From contig NZ_JALKBX010000001.1 of assembly GCF_023227745.1 (NCBI RefSeq), forward strand, positions 1 through 64,000: a stretch of 64,000 nt of DNA. The letters are read 5' to 3'. Shown here in pieces: positions 9,060 through 18,244 of the stretch. Position numbers and translations under genes: made by a program. The stretch is from Natroniella acetigena. Its GTDB lineage: Bacteria; Bacillota; Halanaerobiia; Halobacteroidales; Halobacteroidaceae. The number at the start of each line of letters is the position of its first letter. Within the stretch, counting starts at the first letter, position 1. The notes under the pieces were generated by a model. It did no database searches and had not been told where the DNA came from. It was given only the letters and a program-made list of their open reading frames with translations.

Positions 9060-10829
9060 TTATTCTCTATAGACACCACTATTAGAGACAAACTTTCCTT
9101 TCAACTCCTGCCAAAAAAGACTAGCAGTCAAACGACCTAATGCAAATATATTCCGCAACCCACTACTGTTAGGCCATTTCATCTCATCTTGATCACAGAT
9201 ACTATACTTTCCAAAATCACTCAACCGCTTCTGTAAACTTTCCAACTTAGCATCCTGCTGCTCAGAAGGAAGTTCATAAATATCATCGATCTCTTCTAAA
9301 ATCTGACGAGATTCAGTAATTCGTTCCTTGACTTGAAAATAGACTTCTTCCTCTAATAGATCCAGTTCATACTTTAATTCATTCAATCCTAGAGCAGAAT
9401 CATAGGTAGCATTAGCAATGTCATCCCTCGTCATCCAATCAGTCTCATAGCTTAACATATGCTTCCAACTAGGCTCTAACAAAGCCTGACGGTGATCTTC
9501 TAAAGAATGACAGAGTTTATGGTAACCATACTCCTCTGGATTCTCAAAAGCAGGGGACGCAGGATCAAGAAACGGAGCTAAAGGAGCTACAAAAGGCACA
9601 ATCTTACCTGCTCCTATCTCTGGTAACAGTTCACGACAGTAATCAACAACATCAACAGCGTCCTCGTAAGTCTGTTCTGGCAGTCCAACCATGAAGAAAA
9701 TATCAATTTTACGACAGCCATGCTGTAATGCAGTCACTAAAGTCTCTTCAAATTTAGCATTAGAAACAGGAAACTTACCACCTTTCCCTTTTCTAATTCG
9801 CTCTAGATGAGATTCTACACTTATCTGTAAACTGTAACGAGAAGTTGCATCATCTAACCGCTTAAGATAATCTTCAGAAGCTGGAGCAAAGAGTTCAAAG
9901 ACAAATTCATTGTCAATATCTTCCTTCTCTAACAGATCAAAAAATTGATTAGCATAATCTTCTCCTCCCATACGTGGATCATGGACTACAAAAATAGGTG
10001 CCTTAGAGAAAGAAGAGATAAACTTAACATCCTCAATCAGCTTACTAGGAGAACGAAAAGCTGGTCCCTTCTCCCTATTAGATACATCTTTAATTGCAGA
10101 GCCACAGCCTCCACAGATAGGACAATTAACGGAACAGCCCCGCGAAATCAGTAGCATAGTTGTAGGATAATCAAACCAACCTTGATAAGGAACAACATTC
10201 TTCATACTACCATACTTCAAAACTGACTTAAAAACATAATCATAAGCAGGTAAAGAGGCATAATCTAAATCCTGAGGGATAAAATCAAAATCATTGACCA
10301 CCGTTTCCCCCCCAGATTTCCAGGTCAAATTTGGAACACGACTTAGATCACCACCATTGTCTAAAGTCTCTATTAACTGCAATAATGGTTCTTCAGTTGA
10401 ATCTCCTCTAATTACAAAATCAACTTCAGGATAATCGATCAACTCTTCGTGATAATATGAAGAACTGTATCCTCCAAAAATAACTGGTTTGTCAGGATGA
10501 TATTTCTTTATCAATTTGGCAACTTCCAAGCTTCCATGGGCATGAGGGAGCCAGTGGAGATCAACTCCAAAATAACGAGCCTGAGAACAACGAATAACCT
10601 TCTCTGGATTATAGCTAGAGGACTGGAGCATTCGATAGGCTAGATTAATTATCTGAGCATTATAGCCATACCGTTCTAAATACTCAGCTAAACTAGTAAT
10701 TCCGATTGGATACATTTCAAAAATAGAAGAGGAGGGAATTACATCACTGATCGGGCCAAAAACCTCAGGTCGTTCACGAAAATCATATACACTAGGTGGA
10801 TGGAAAAAGATCATATCTTTATCAAACAT
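9060..10829 (-). CDS. B12-binding domain/radical SAM protein
   Basis: The 589-residue protein starts with a cobalamin-binding-like fold (residues ~1-165, with PIGITSLAEYLERYGY and VIFGGYSSSYYHEEL). A radical SAM domain follows, with cluster motif RGCSVNCPICGG near residue 230 (CxxxCxxC). A helical C-terminal region is rich in acidic residues. It resembles a conserved family of unknown substrate seen in archaea and anaerobic bacteria. Related B12/radical SAM enzymes methylate or rearrange unreactive carbons. The gene is alone, with MITE sequence upstream. No substrate can be inferred from its neighbours. Confidence 0.8.
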   Translation of the reverse strand: MFDKDMIFFHPPSVYDFRERPEVFGPISDVIPSSSIFEMYPIGITSLAEYLERYGYNAQIINLAYRMLQSSSYNPEKVIRCSQARYFGVDLHWLPHAHGSLEVAKLIKKYHPDKPVIFGGYSSSYYHEELIDYPEVDFVIRGDSTEEPLLQLIETLDNGGDLSRVPNLTWKSGGETVVNDFDFIPQDLDYASLPAYDYVFKSVLKYGSMKNVVPYQGWFDYPTTMLLISRGCSVNCPICGGCGSAIKDVSNREKGPAFRSPSKLIEDVKFISSFSKAPIFVVHDPRMGGEDYANQFFDLLEKEDIDNEFVFELFAPASEDYLKRLDDATSRYSLQISVESHLERIRKGKGGKFPVSNAKFEETLVTALQHGCRKIDIFFMVGLPEQTYEDAVDVVDYCRELLPEIGAGKIVPFVAPLAPFLDPASPAFENPEEYGYHKLCHSLEDHRQALLEPSWKHMLSYETDWMTRDDIANATYDSALGLNELKYELDLLEEEVYFQVKERITESRQILEEIDDIYELPSEQQDAKLESLQKRLSDFGKYSICDQDEMKWPNSSGLRNIFALGRLTASLFWQELKGKFVSNSGVYRE

Positions 10830-10854
10830 TAAATAAACCCTCCTTAATTTAATT

Positions 10855-10989
10855 AGTCTTCTCAGCTAAATTTATGTCTATCACTACAGTGCTTCGCAGA
10901 TAACTAAGTTTCTCTGCACCCCCGTCTTAGTGTACAATTTACTCAATATTTGCAAAGCATCCTATATTTTCTTTTAGCTGAGAGTACTC
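10855..10989. mobile_element. MITE-like element, short form
   Basis: The ends are AGTCTTCTCAGCTAAA and, inverted, AGAGTACTCTCAGCTAAA. The interior keeps the TATCACTACAGTGCTTCGC and CTCTGCACCCCCGTCTTAG blocks and the right ATTTGCAAAGCATCC block. It has no reading frame of its own, so it would be non-autonomous. Confidence 0.75.
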
Positions 10990-11285
10990 TTACTTAATAT
11001 AGCTAAACAATCTTCCCTCTTCAAGCGATATCATTATATCATATTAATAAAAACATTTGAAGTTAGATAGACTTAAAAAATTAACTACTAATAAAAAAAG
11101 GAAAGGCAACCTTACTTTTCTACATATCAAAAGTTACATGATTGAGAACTAGAATTATACCTATAAAATACTTACTTATTTGTACGCTCTAGTCATTTAA
11201 AGAAAAACATCCTCAATTTAATATTAACCTAAAGATAGATTATAGTCAAAATATTTTAAAGGAAGTAACAACTAATCAGTTAGAA
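10990..11285. other. AT-rich gap with one possible terminator
   Basis: Nothing gene-like is seen. On minus, AAGG TTG CCTT (near 11095-11115), followed by a T run, could end the heme operon transcript. Confidence 0.35.
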
Positions 11286-11390
11286 CTAGGAGTTATTGAA
11301 GGTAATTTCATGCTCTGCAGCTACAGGTGAATACTCCATACAAGCAGCAGTGCCTCTGATTCCTGTTCTATTTTCAATATTAAAGGACCA
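11286..11390 (-). pseudogene. Possible coding remnant after ahbB
   Basis: Directly after the ahbB stop and in the same frame, 34 open codons read WSFNIENRTGIRGTAACMEY and on to ITFNNS before a TAG at 11286-11288. It looks protein-like (GIRGTAACMEYSPVAAEHE) but has no start codon with a ribosome site and no family I can name. It may be the tail of a deleted gene or chance. Confidence 0.3.
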
Positions 11391-11873
11391 TTACTCTTCA
11401 CAAAAATACTTCATACTCGTCTTTTTCAATTCTTCTGTACTATATAGTATCTTATATTCCGCAATCCCTGTCTTTTCTGAAATTTCCTGAGCAATCTCTT
11501 CAACCTCTGACTGACTCTGCCCATGGATCATCGAAAAGAGGCTATAAGGCCAATCAGGATAGGTTGGTCGTTGATAGACATGGCTAATCTCTTCATAACT
11601 GGTCATTAGCTTTCCTACCTCTTCACGCCGTTCAGGTGATACTAACCAAGCTCCCATTCCATTAAATTGATAACCAGCTTGGCGATGATAGAGAATAACC
11701 CCCATCCGACGTAGTCTGCCTTCTTCTTTTAATTGCTTTAATCGGGCCAATAACTCTTCTTTGCTAATTTCTAACTCATCTGCGATCTTCTGATAAGGAC
11801 GTTCAACTAAAGGTAGCTCCCCTTGGACTGCCCTAATAATCTCCTTATCCAGCTGACTAATCCTTATGTTCAT
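11391..11873 (-). CDS. ahbB: Siroheme decarboxylase subunit AhbB
   Basis: AhbA and AhbB form the Lrp/AsnC-like decarboxylase that converts siroheme to 12,18-didecarboxysiroheme in alternative heme synthesis. This 160-residue protein has an N-terminal winged helix (residues ~5-60, RPYQKIADELEISKEELLARL) and an AsnC-like ligand domain with YQRPTYPDWPYSLFSMIHG near residue 103, typical of the B subunit. It follows ahbA by 4 bases. The fold looks like a regulator and is often misannotated as one, but the pairing and neighbours support an enzyme. Confidence 0.88.
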   Translation of the reverse strand: MNIRISQLDKEIIRAVQGELPLVERPYQKIADELEISKEELLARLKQLKEEGRLRRMGVILYHRQAGYQFNGMGAWLVSPERREEVGKLMTSYEEISHVYQRPTYPDWPYSLFSMIHGQSQSEVEEIAQEISEKTGIAEYKILYSTEELKKTSMKYFCEE

Positions 11874-11877
11874 CTTA

Positions 11878-12348
11878 TTAGCCCTCCTTTTCCAAATTAA
11901 GCTTAACTCCTAATTTATAAAATCGCTCGGCAGGTAAATTGTGCAATACTTTAACTCCTACTAAAACCTCAATCTCAGCTAACTGCTCTTCTAAACTAGC
12001 TTGGTCAGGAGCAATTAAGGTAAACCAGAGATTGAAGTCATGATTACGTCGATAATTATGGGTCACCCCTTGATATTGATTAACTTCTTCAACCACCTGA
12101 TAAAACTGCTCTTCAGCTACCTTAGCAGCAGCTAAAGTACTGACATAACCTAGTTTTTTGGAGCTAAAAATACCACCCAACCGACGAATATAACCAGCTT
12201 CTTTTAATTCTTTAATTCGCTCAATTACTTCTTGCCCACTCAACCCTAATTCTTCTCCTAATCTCTGATATGGCCTAGAGTCTAAAGGGAATTCTCGCTG
12301 GGCCAAAGTCAATAATTTCTTATCTAATTCATCTAATTGCTTTACCAT
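11878..12348 (-). CDS. ahbA: Siroheme decarboxylase subunit AhbA
   Basis: The partner of AhbB is 156 residues long, with a winged helix (RPYQRLGEELGLSGQEVIERI, residues ~22-42) and an AsnC-like domain carrying THNYRRNHDFNLWFTLIAP near residue 98. That histidine/arginine-rich stretch is typical of siroheme decarboxylases. It overlaps the upstream radical SAM gene by 20 bases, so translation is probably coupled. Its substrate siroheme is also the cofactor of the sulfite reductase encoded at 19.8-22.2 kb, so the two pathways draw on the same precursor. Confidence 0.88.
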   Translation of the reverse strand: MVKQLDELDKKLLTLAQREFPLDSRPYQRLGEELGLSGQEVIERIKELKEAGYIRRLGGIFSSKKLGYVSTLAAAKVAEEQFYQVVEEVNQYQGVTHNYRRNHDFNLWFTLIAPDQASLEEQLAEIEVLVGVKVLHNLPAERFYKLGVKLNLEKEG

Positions 12349-13342
12349 CTAACATCCCCCCCCGATGGCACCACGGCTCCCCAGCCATATAGTCACCATC
12401 TGAATAATAGTAAGCCCGAGCTCGACAACCTCCACAAATCTCAATATGTTGGCAACTCCCACAACTACCTTTATAATCCATTGTTCTTAATTCTTCAAAT
12501 ATCTTAGCTTCAGCCCACAATTTAGAAAAAACTGTTTCCTTAACATTGCCCACCTTGACCGGCAAATAAGGGCAGATATGTACATCTCCATTGGGTAAGA
12601 TACAACAGTAATCAGTCCCTGCTAAACAGCCTCGAGTAAATCTCATATTCATTTCCTTCTCTTTGGCTACTGCCATAAACTGTGGAGCACAAGTCGGTTT
12701 CAGTTCAATCTCAACCTCCTTTTGCTTCTCCATAATCCGCTCAATCATCTGATGATATCTGTTGGCCCGGACTGAATCACGTTCGATCTCTTTTCCTCTT
12801 CCTGTCGGTACCAAAAAGAATGGATGATGAGCTTTAGCCCCCAACTCAATTGCAAAATCAGTAATCTCTTCAAATTCATCATAGTTTAAATCACTGATCG
12901 TAGTATTGATCTGAACAGGCAAGCCAGCCTCAATACAATTCTTAATCCCAGTTACAGCTTGCTCCCAAGCACCTTCTAGCTGCCTAAAGTGATCATGCAC
13001 TTCAGGCTTAACACTATCCAAACTGATTCCCATTCCTGCTGCTCCAGCCTCTTTTAATTTATAGGCAACCTCTTCAGTGATATACATTCCATTAGTCCCA
13101 AAGACTGGACGCATACCTAAACTGGCTGCATGTTCAACTAGCTGATAGATATCATCTCTTAGTAAAGGCTCACCACCACTGAAGATCATAATCTTAAATC
13201 CAGCCTTAGCTATCTCTGTTAATAACTCTTTTCCTTCGCTGGTAGTCAATTCATCTGCCTGTTTCTCTTTTGGCCCTGAATCACGATAACAATGCTTACA
13301 ATATAAGTTACATTCTTTAGTAGTATTCCAAGAAATAATCAC
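12329..13342 (-). CDS. ahbD: Radical SAM heme biosynthesis protein, AhbD/NirJ2 type
   Basis: The protein has a radical SAM core with CNLYCKHC near its N terminus and a C-terminal SPASM-like cysteine set (RGCLAGTDYCCILPNGDVHICP; CGSCQHIEICGGCRARAYY). AhbD converts Fe-coproporphyrin to heme by oxidative decarboxylation. NirJ2-type proteins are close relatives in Firmicutes, so the exact reaction is uncertain. I chose the GTG at 13342, giving a start MIISWNTTKEC, because GGGGGGG lies ~7 bases upstream; an upstream frame extension to 13369 has no ribosome site. It is the first gene of the ahbD-ahbA-ahbB run. Confidence 0.85.
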   Translation of the reverse strand: MIISWNTTKECNLYCKHCYRDSGPKEKQADELTTSEGKELLTEIAKAGFKIMIFSGGEPLLRDDIYQLVEHAASLGMRPVFGTNGMYITEEVAYKLKEAGAAGMGISLDSVKPEVHDHFRQLEGAWEQAVTGIKNCIEAGLPVQINTTISDLNYDEFEEITDFAIELGAKAHHPFFLVPTGRGKEIERDSVRANRYHQMIERIMEKQKEVEIELKPTCAPQFMAVAKEKEMNMRFTRGCLAGTDYCCILPNGDVHICPYLPVKVGNVKETVFSKLWAEAKIFEELRTMDYKGSCGSCQHIEICGGCRARAYYYSDGDYMAGEPWCHRGGMLDGKAIR

Positions 13343-13369
13343 TAATATTTCCCCCCCTAGTAAAAACAA

Positions 13370-13805
13370 TTAATAATGAATAACTAATAGTGAATAGTTA
13401 AGTTCAAAATCATTTATAAGTTCAAAATCATTTAGTAGCAAACACTAATCTATTTCACTATAGCTACTTTTCTAATTGCCGATTGCTTTCTTATCTATCT
13501 CCACATTTTATAAGCTTAAAAACTTTCCTTATGCTGCTGATAACCACTGCTTTAAAACTGTAATTTCTATTAGCAGCTACTCTCTATTCTCTGTTCATTG
13601 TTTACTGTTCGCTACCTCCGAGTTTTATAAACCAAAAAACCCTCCGTTAGCCACTGATAAGTCATCACTTTAAAATTGTAATTTCCTAACTAGTGACTCT
13701 TCTCTATTCTCTGCTCTTCTTTAGATTTTTTGTTACTATTTATTACTTGAATTTTAACTGTACATTGTACATTGTAAATTGTACATTTGTTTTAACTATT
13801 CATTA
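13370..13805. repeat. Heptad-arm palindrome enclosing a 116-bp tandem duplication
   Basis: The left arm near 13372 has units TAATAAT GAATAAC, then TAATAGT GAATAGT. The right arm (13794-13822) is its inverse (CAATGAATATTTAATAATG on minus). Between them, 13507-13622 and 13623-13735 are diverged direct copies, sharing for example TTTTATAA, CACTG.TAA and CTCTATTCTCTG. No gene is recognised. Confidence 0.6.
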
Positions 13806-15002
13806 TTAAATATTCATTGCTCTTTCACTCAAGCCAACCTCTTCATCAGTCAGATAACAGGCTGGATCCTCATGCCAAAAATCCCCATGAATTGCTTCAG
13901 CACGGGCTCTAAAGTTACCGTTACAGACTTCTAACCACTTACAGCTACTACAACGTCCCTTCAACAACTTCTTGCGCTCCTTCAATCCGGCTAAAATATT
14001 GTTCTGAGAGCTGTCAGTCCAAATTTCACTGAACTTTCTTTCCCTAATATTACCGAAGGTATGATTTTGAGTAAACTGATCAGGATGAACATTGCCCTGC
14101 CAATCAACATTGGCAATTGCAATTCCTGTTCGATTTCCACCATTTCTCTGTAGCAACTTCAAGATTTTCTCTGCCTTCGCCGGAGCCTCTTCCTTCATCT
14201 TTAAGTAAGTATAAATTCCATCGGCATGATTATCGACCGTCAAGATCTCTTTATCAAGACCCCTTCTTTGAAAGTCTAGGGTTCGCTCTATAATTAAATC
14301 CATTACTTCTCGTGATTGTTGTAATGAAATATCTTCTTGAACCATTTCACTCCCCCGACCAGAATAGACTAAATGGTAAAAACAGGCCCGAGGAATATTC
14401 TCTTCTTCTAGTAGATCAAAGATTTGCCCTACCTCTTGATAATTATGCCGATTAATAGTAAAACGCAGACCTACCTTCTGATCAATCTCTAAACAGTTAT
14501 GAATTCCTTGTAATGCCTCTTTAAAAGCTCCTTTTTTGCCTCGGAACCGATCATTAGTCGCTTCCATCCCATCTAGACTGATTCCGACATACCCTACTCC
14601 TATATCCTTTAATCTACGAGCAACATCTTTAGTGATTAGGGTTCCATTGGTTGAAATCGTTGGTCTAATCCCTTTTTGAGCAGTATAATCAGCCAGTTCA
14701 AAAATATCCTTTCTTATTAATGGTTCTCCTCCTGAAAATAATAAGACCGGTACATTAAATTCTACTAAATCATCAATAAATTTTTTTGCTTCAGCAGTCG
14801 TTAATTCACCACTATAACCCTTGTAATCAGAATCAGAATAACAATGAGTACAACTCAAATTACAGGTCCTGGTCATATTCCAAACTACGACTGGTCCTCT
14901 ATTCTCCTTAGTCCCATACCGTTGCCCTTTTGATTTTTTACTATAACGTAATTTATCACCAAATTTATCCTTGCCGCCTAATAACTTAGATACTCCAATC
15001 AT
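13806..15002 (-). CDS. ahbC: Radical SAM heme biosynthesis protein, AhbC/NirJ1 type
   Basis: AhbC removes the acetate side chains of 12,18-didecarboxysiroheme to give Fe-coproporphyrin. The sequence shows the radical SAM motif CNLSCTHC (~46-53), a GISLDG motif, and a C-terminal cysteine region (CSSCKWLEVCNGNFRARAEA). The frame is open to 15068, but the ATG at 15002 (MIGVSKLLGG) has GGGGTGGAGC upstream and matches the usual N terminus, giving 398 residues. It is separated from ahbD by a repeat-rich gap, yet on the same strand, so it may be transcribed with the other heme genes. Confidence 0.87.
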   Translation of the reverse strand: MIGVSKLLGGKDKFGDKLRYSKKSKGQRYGTKENRGPVVVWNMTRTCNLSCTHCYSDSDYKGYSGELTTAEAKKFIDDLVEFNVPVLLFSGGEPLIRKDIFELADYTAQKGIRPTISTNGTLITKDVARRLKDIGVGYVGISLDGMEATNDRFRGKKGAFKEALQGIHNCLEIDQKVGLRFTINRHNYQEVGQIFDLLEEENIPRACFYHLVYSGRGSEMVQEDISLQQSREVMDLIIERTLDFQRRGLDKEILTVDNHADGIYTYLKMKEEAPAKAEKILKLLQRNGGNRTGIAIANVDWQGNVHPDQFTQNHTFGNIRERKFSEIWTDSSQNNILAGLKERKKLLKGRCSSCKWLEVCNGNFRARAEAIHGDFWHEDPACYLTDEEVGLSERAMNI

Positions 15003-15028
15003 AATTAGCTCCACCCCTTTGTCGAAAA

Positions 15029-15232
15029 TTAGTGCTCTCAATTCAAGACATAGCCTTTCGATTCTCAACTAAATCAAAGTCTACTATGACACTACTCAGC
15101 AGATATTCAAATCATTATGCACTCCCGTTTTAGTGTACAATTTACAATGTACAGTTAAAATTCAAATCCACACAATCAAAACACTAAGTATTCATTCTCC
15201 CAACATTTTCTTGATATTCTCTTAATAATTTA
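15029..15232. mobile_element. Degenerate MITE-like element
   Basis: The left end reads AGTGCTCTCAATTCAAG, then a second TTCTCAACTAAATCAAAG. The interior keeps CACTACTCAGCAGA and CACTCCCGTTTTAGTGTAC. The right end is worn (CCAACATTTTCTTGATATTC). It also contains heptad units (TGTACAATTTACAATGTACA). Confidence 0.55.
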
Positions 15233-15404
15233 TATTCTTAAAAAGAGAGATTTAAAATCCCTGCTTATAAACTAGTGATTGATTAGTTAAATTCGATTGT
15301 TCCTCATTACACTGCTAAAACCAAAAAAATTATAGCTAAATTTCTCTTTCCTTCCCAAAAATAAAGCTGTTAATAACATAACCTAACTTAAGAGAATTTA
15401 TTTA

Positions 15405-15625
15405 TTGATATAAAGTGGCACTTTGCCACTTTATATCAGTGTACAGTTTACAGTTGACGGTTGACAGTTAAAGACCTTAAAACCTTAAGATCAAAACCAC
15501 TCTAAACCTATAATTCTAAGTCTTTTCATAGGTTTTAGGATCTTAAGATTTTGATCTTAACTGTAAACTGTTCACTGTACACTGTCAACTCAATTATGTG
15601 GCACAAAAGTGACACATAATTGTAA
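15405..15625. repeat. Palindromic element with heptad-repeat arms
   Basis: The left arm from 15439 is GTGTACA GTTTACA, GTTGACG GTTGACA, GTTAAAG. The right arm on minus is GTTGACA GTGTACA, GTGAACA GTTTACA, GTTAAGA. An inner inverted pair (CCTATAATTCTAAG/CTTTTCATAGG) and flanking AGTGGCACTTTGCCACT and TGTGGCACAAAAGTGACACA hairpins extend the structure. Confidence 0.7.
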
Positions 15626-15640
15626 TCAAGCTTTACTACA

Positions 15641-15668
15641 TAAAAAAAAACGCGGTTGGCCCGCGCCT
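15641..15668 (-). terminator. Terminator of the sulfate-assimilation operon
   Basis: On minus, CGCGG pairs with CCGCG around a GCCAA loop, followed by nine T residues. It lies 10 bases after the aprB stop. Confidence 0.85.
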
Positions 15669-15677
15669 TTACTTTAG

Positions 15678-15995
15678 TTATTCTTCAGTTTTAATTTCAA
15701 ACTCTTCACAAAAACCATCTACTTTCTTCAACTGCCAGATGATCTTATCCTTCTTCTGTTCAGCCTGTAGTGTAGAACCTCTGCCACCTATTTCGGCTGG
15801 TAAATAGAGCTCGATTGCTTGCTGTAAACATTCTTTAACACAAGCAGCACAATCCCAACAATCCCTCTTTTCTCTAATCTCTGCTTTATTATCTTCATTT
15901 TTATATAATAAATTCCCAGGACAAACTCTAACACATAATGACTTTTCCCGCTGACCACAACCATTACATAACTTATGATTTATCTTAACTGCCAT
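15678..15995 (-). CDS. aprB: Adenylylsulfate reductase beta subunit, ferredoxin-like
   Basis: The 105-residue two-[4Fe-4S] protein has clusters at CNGCGQREKSLCVRVCPG (~10-27) and CWDCAACVKEC (~45-55), the AprB pattern. It would feed electrons to AprA. It is shorter than many dissimilatory AprB subunits, which carry a longer C-terminal tail. It overlaps aprA by 11 bases and is the last gene of the operon before a strong terminator. Its company (sat, cysC, siroheme sulfite reductase, sulfur carrier) and the lack of dsrAB or qmo genes point to assimilation. Confidence 0.82.
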   Translation of the reverse strand: MAVKINHKLCNGCGQREKSLCVRVCPGNLLYKNEDNKAEIREKRDCWDCAACVKECLQQAIELYLPAEIGGRGSTLQAEQKKDKIIWQLKKVDGFCEEFEIKTEE

Positions 15996-17682
15996 CTAAA
16001 TCACCCAGCTTAATATGTTCTCGTTCAATTATCTTGATCTGATCTTCTTCTTGGTCATAAACAGAATTAACAAATTTAAACCAATTTTGATCATCCTGAT
16101 CAGGATAATCAAGACGCTGTTGGTAAGACTTCCATCTAGTCTCTTTTCTATATAGTAGATGTTCTACAAGAGCCCTAGCTACAATAACGCGATCTATTAC
16201 CTCATGTAAATTCATTAATTGATGTAAGCTCTCAGCCTTTCCAGAAGCTAAATCTTGATCTAAAACCTTTAAAAAACTTCTAGCTTGTAATAACTTCTCT
16301 TCATGTAGTTGATAATTGGTACTTAAACCACCTGCATATTCATCCATTATCTTTTGTAGCCTCTCTTCAAGCTCTTGAGGGCCAAAGCCTTCCTTCCGCT
16401 GCAAAGGACTATAGACACGATTGAACTCTTCTTCTACTTTAACACTATCAAAGGATTCAAAATCAACCCCTTCAATATATTCTAAAACATCCAATACTGC
16501 AATCTCACCTTCAGCCATAGCACCAGTCACATACTTCTTAGGGGCTCCTCCAGCAACATCACCTGCCGCATATAACCCTTTTAAAGTAGTTTGTCGTTTA
16601 GTATCAATCCAATAGCCAGATTGAGCATGGCCACCAACTATATAAGGTTCCGTTCCACAGATTTCAACCGGTTCATCCTGTGGTTCTATTTCTCGATCAG
16701 CCCACTTTAAGACGATTCCTGGAGACATATTCAAGAAGTTCTCTTTAATTCTTTGATTTTGCTCATCATCTAAATGAGTAAGATCTAAATAACATGGCCC
16801 TCGACCTGCTTTATTCTCTTCTATAGTAGCATATAAACGTAATGGAGTAGTATTCTTCTCATAACTATCCTGATATTCTTCTCCTAAAGCATTGATCTGT
16901 GGAGCATTAAAACCTTGGGCAATCGTTCCTGTTGGAGAAATGACATCCTTAACCCGCAAAGCGATAAATCTCATCTCAAAGGTTGTCATCTCAGCTCCAG
17001 CTCTTAGGCCCATAGCGTAACCTGCTCCAGTATTAAATGGTGGATACCACATTTTATGACGAGCCTGACCAGGGTTATTAGATCGATAGATTCCGGCAGC
17101 TCCACCAGTAGCACAGATCACCGCTTTAGCCTTGAGCAAATAAAACTTATTATCACGAACAGAAAAACCATAAGCTCCCTTAACTTGATCATCTTCTACT
17201 AGATAATTAGTAATATTGACTCGATTTAAAACATCTACCCCACTATTCCTAACAGCTTGAGCCATAATCGGCTTAATATTCTCCCCTTTAATCTGGACAC
17301 TTCTTCTACCTCGAGGAATAAAGTTACCTTCCTCATCCTTCAAAAAGGGTAAACCCCATTGTTCTAACTTATCAGCAGCCCGATTCAGACCTTGAGCCAA
17401 GGTATAAATCAGATCATCCCTAACTAACCCTTCTGAATCCTGCTTAATATAATCTAAGAAGTCCTTAGGGCCAACACCAGGGTTCAAATAAGCATTGATG
17501 GCATTGATTCCTGCTGCTAAACAGCCACTCCGCTCAATATGAGCCTTATCAACAATCAAAACATCAACTTCTGGATCTTGTTCTTTGGCCCTTACTCCAG
17601 CATAACAGCCAGCAGCTCCACCACCAATGATTAAGATATCAGTTGTCAGTTCAACTACTTTAAATTGCTCCATCTTTATCAT
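15985..17682 (-). CDS. aprA: Adenylylsulfate reductase alpha subunit, flavoprotein
   Basis: AprA reduces APS to sulfite and AMP using FAD. The 565-residue protein has an N-terminal FAD loop (DILIIGGGAAGCYAGV, ~15-30), the RSGCLAAGINAINAY segment (~51) typical of AprA, and a fumarate-reductase-like core with TGAMAEGEIAVLD near residue 390. The frame's first ATG has AAGG directly abutting it; the ATG three codons later (17673) has better spacing and may be the real start. It lies 2 bases after cysC. Generic annotation as fumarate reductase or succinate dehydrogenase would be understandable but is less likely given aprB, sat and cysC. Confidence 0.82.
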   Translation of the reverse strand: MIKMEQFKVVELTTDILIIGGGAAGCYAGVRAKEQDPEVDVLIVDKAHIERSGCLAAGINAINAYLNPGVGPKDFLDYIKQDSEGLVRDDLIYTLAQGLNRAADKLEQWGLPFLKDEEGNFIPRGRRSVQIKGENIKPIMAQAVRNSGVDVLNRVNITNYLVEDDQVKGAYGFSVRDNKFYLLKAKAVICATGGAAGIYRSNNPGQARHKMWYPPFNTGAGYAMGLRAGAEMTTFEMRFIALRVKDVISPTGTIAQGFNAPQINALGEEYQDSYEKNTTPLRLYATIEENKAGRGPCYLDLTHLDDEQNQRIKENFLNMSPGIVLKWADREIEPQDEPVEICGTEPYIVGGHAQSGYWIDTKRQTTLKGLYAAGDVAGGAPKKYVTGAMAEGEIAVLDVLEYIEGVDFESFDSVKVEEEFNRVYSPLQRKEGFGPQELEERLQKIMDEYAGGLSTNYQLHEEKLLQARSFLKVLDQDLASGKAESLHQLMNLHEVIDRVIVARALVEHLLYRKETRWKSYQQRLDYPDQDDQNWFKFVNSVYDQEEDQIKIIEREHIKLGDLDGS

Positions 17683-17684
17683 CC

Positions 17685-18227
17685 TTAAATATAATTCTGT
17701 TCTGTTAAGTAATCAATTACCTTTTGAGCACTCTCTTCTAATGTCTCTTGATCAGTTCTCAATTCTAAATCAGGATTCTCTGGAACCTGATAGGGATCAG
17801 AAATTCCAGTAAAGTTATCTAGCTTACCATCTCTAGCTTGTTGATAGAACCCTTTAACATCTCGCTCCTCACAAACTTCTAATGGAGGATTGACAAAGAC
17901 TTCAACAAACTCCCCTACCTCCTGAATCTCTTGGCGTGCATACTCCCGTGCGGAACGATAAGGAGAGATAAACGAACATAAAGTAACTACATCATGCTTA
18001 GTCAATAACTTAGCAACCAAAGTATTTCTTTTGATATTTTCATTACGATCTTTCTTGCTGAATCCTAAATCCTTAGTTAAGGATTTACGAACAATATCTC
18101 CATCCAACCGCTGTACTCTAGCATTACGAGCTTTTAACTTTCTTTCCACTTCCTTAGCTACAGTCGTCTTACCTGCTCCACTTAAACCAGTAAACCAGAC
18201 AGTCACACCACGATTAGTTTGACACAT
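17685..18227 (-). CDS. cysC: Adenylylsulfate kinase
   Basis: CysC phosphorylates APS to PAPS with ATP. The 180-residue protein has the P-loop GLSGAGKTT (~14-22), RLDGD near residue 40 and FISPYRSARE near 87. It is full length. No PAPS reductase is seen nearby, while an APS reductase of the AprBA kind follows at once, so its product may serve sulfation or storage rather than the reductive route. It is downstream of sat across a repeat-filled gap. Confidence 0.93.
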   Translation of the reverse strand: MCQTNRGVTVWFTGLSGAGKTTVAKEVERKLKARNARVQRLDGDIVRKSLTKDLGFSKKDRNENIKRNTLVAKLLTKHDVVTLCSFISPYRSAREYARQEIQEVGEFVEVFVNPPLEVCEERDVKGFYQQARDGKLDNFTGISDPYQVPENPDLELRTDQETLEESAQKVIDYLTEQNYI

Positions 18228-18244
18228 ACTACCCCCACCTTTAA

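Noticed and set aside
11391-12348. The two small winged-helix genes as Lrp/AsnC regulators
   Set aside because: They form the AhbA/AhbB pair with the typical THNYRRNHDFN and YQRPTYPDWPYS motifs and sit with radical SAM heme enzymes.
13476-13673. A 65-codon plus-strand frame as a gene
   Set aside because: It covers a tandem duplication, has no ribosome site and no protein-like pattern.
13370-13825. A CRISPR array, suggested by repeated short units
   Set aside because: Units are 6-7 nt and adjacent, without spacers, and no cas genes are present.
15678-17682. A dissimilatory sulfate-reduction cluster
   Set aside because: No dsrAB, dsrC or qmo genes occur, and the sulfite reductase and carrier system point to assimilation.
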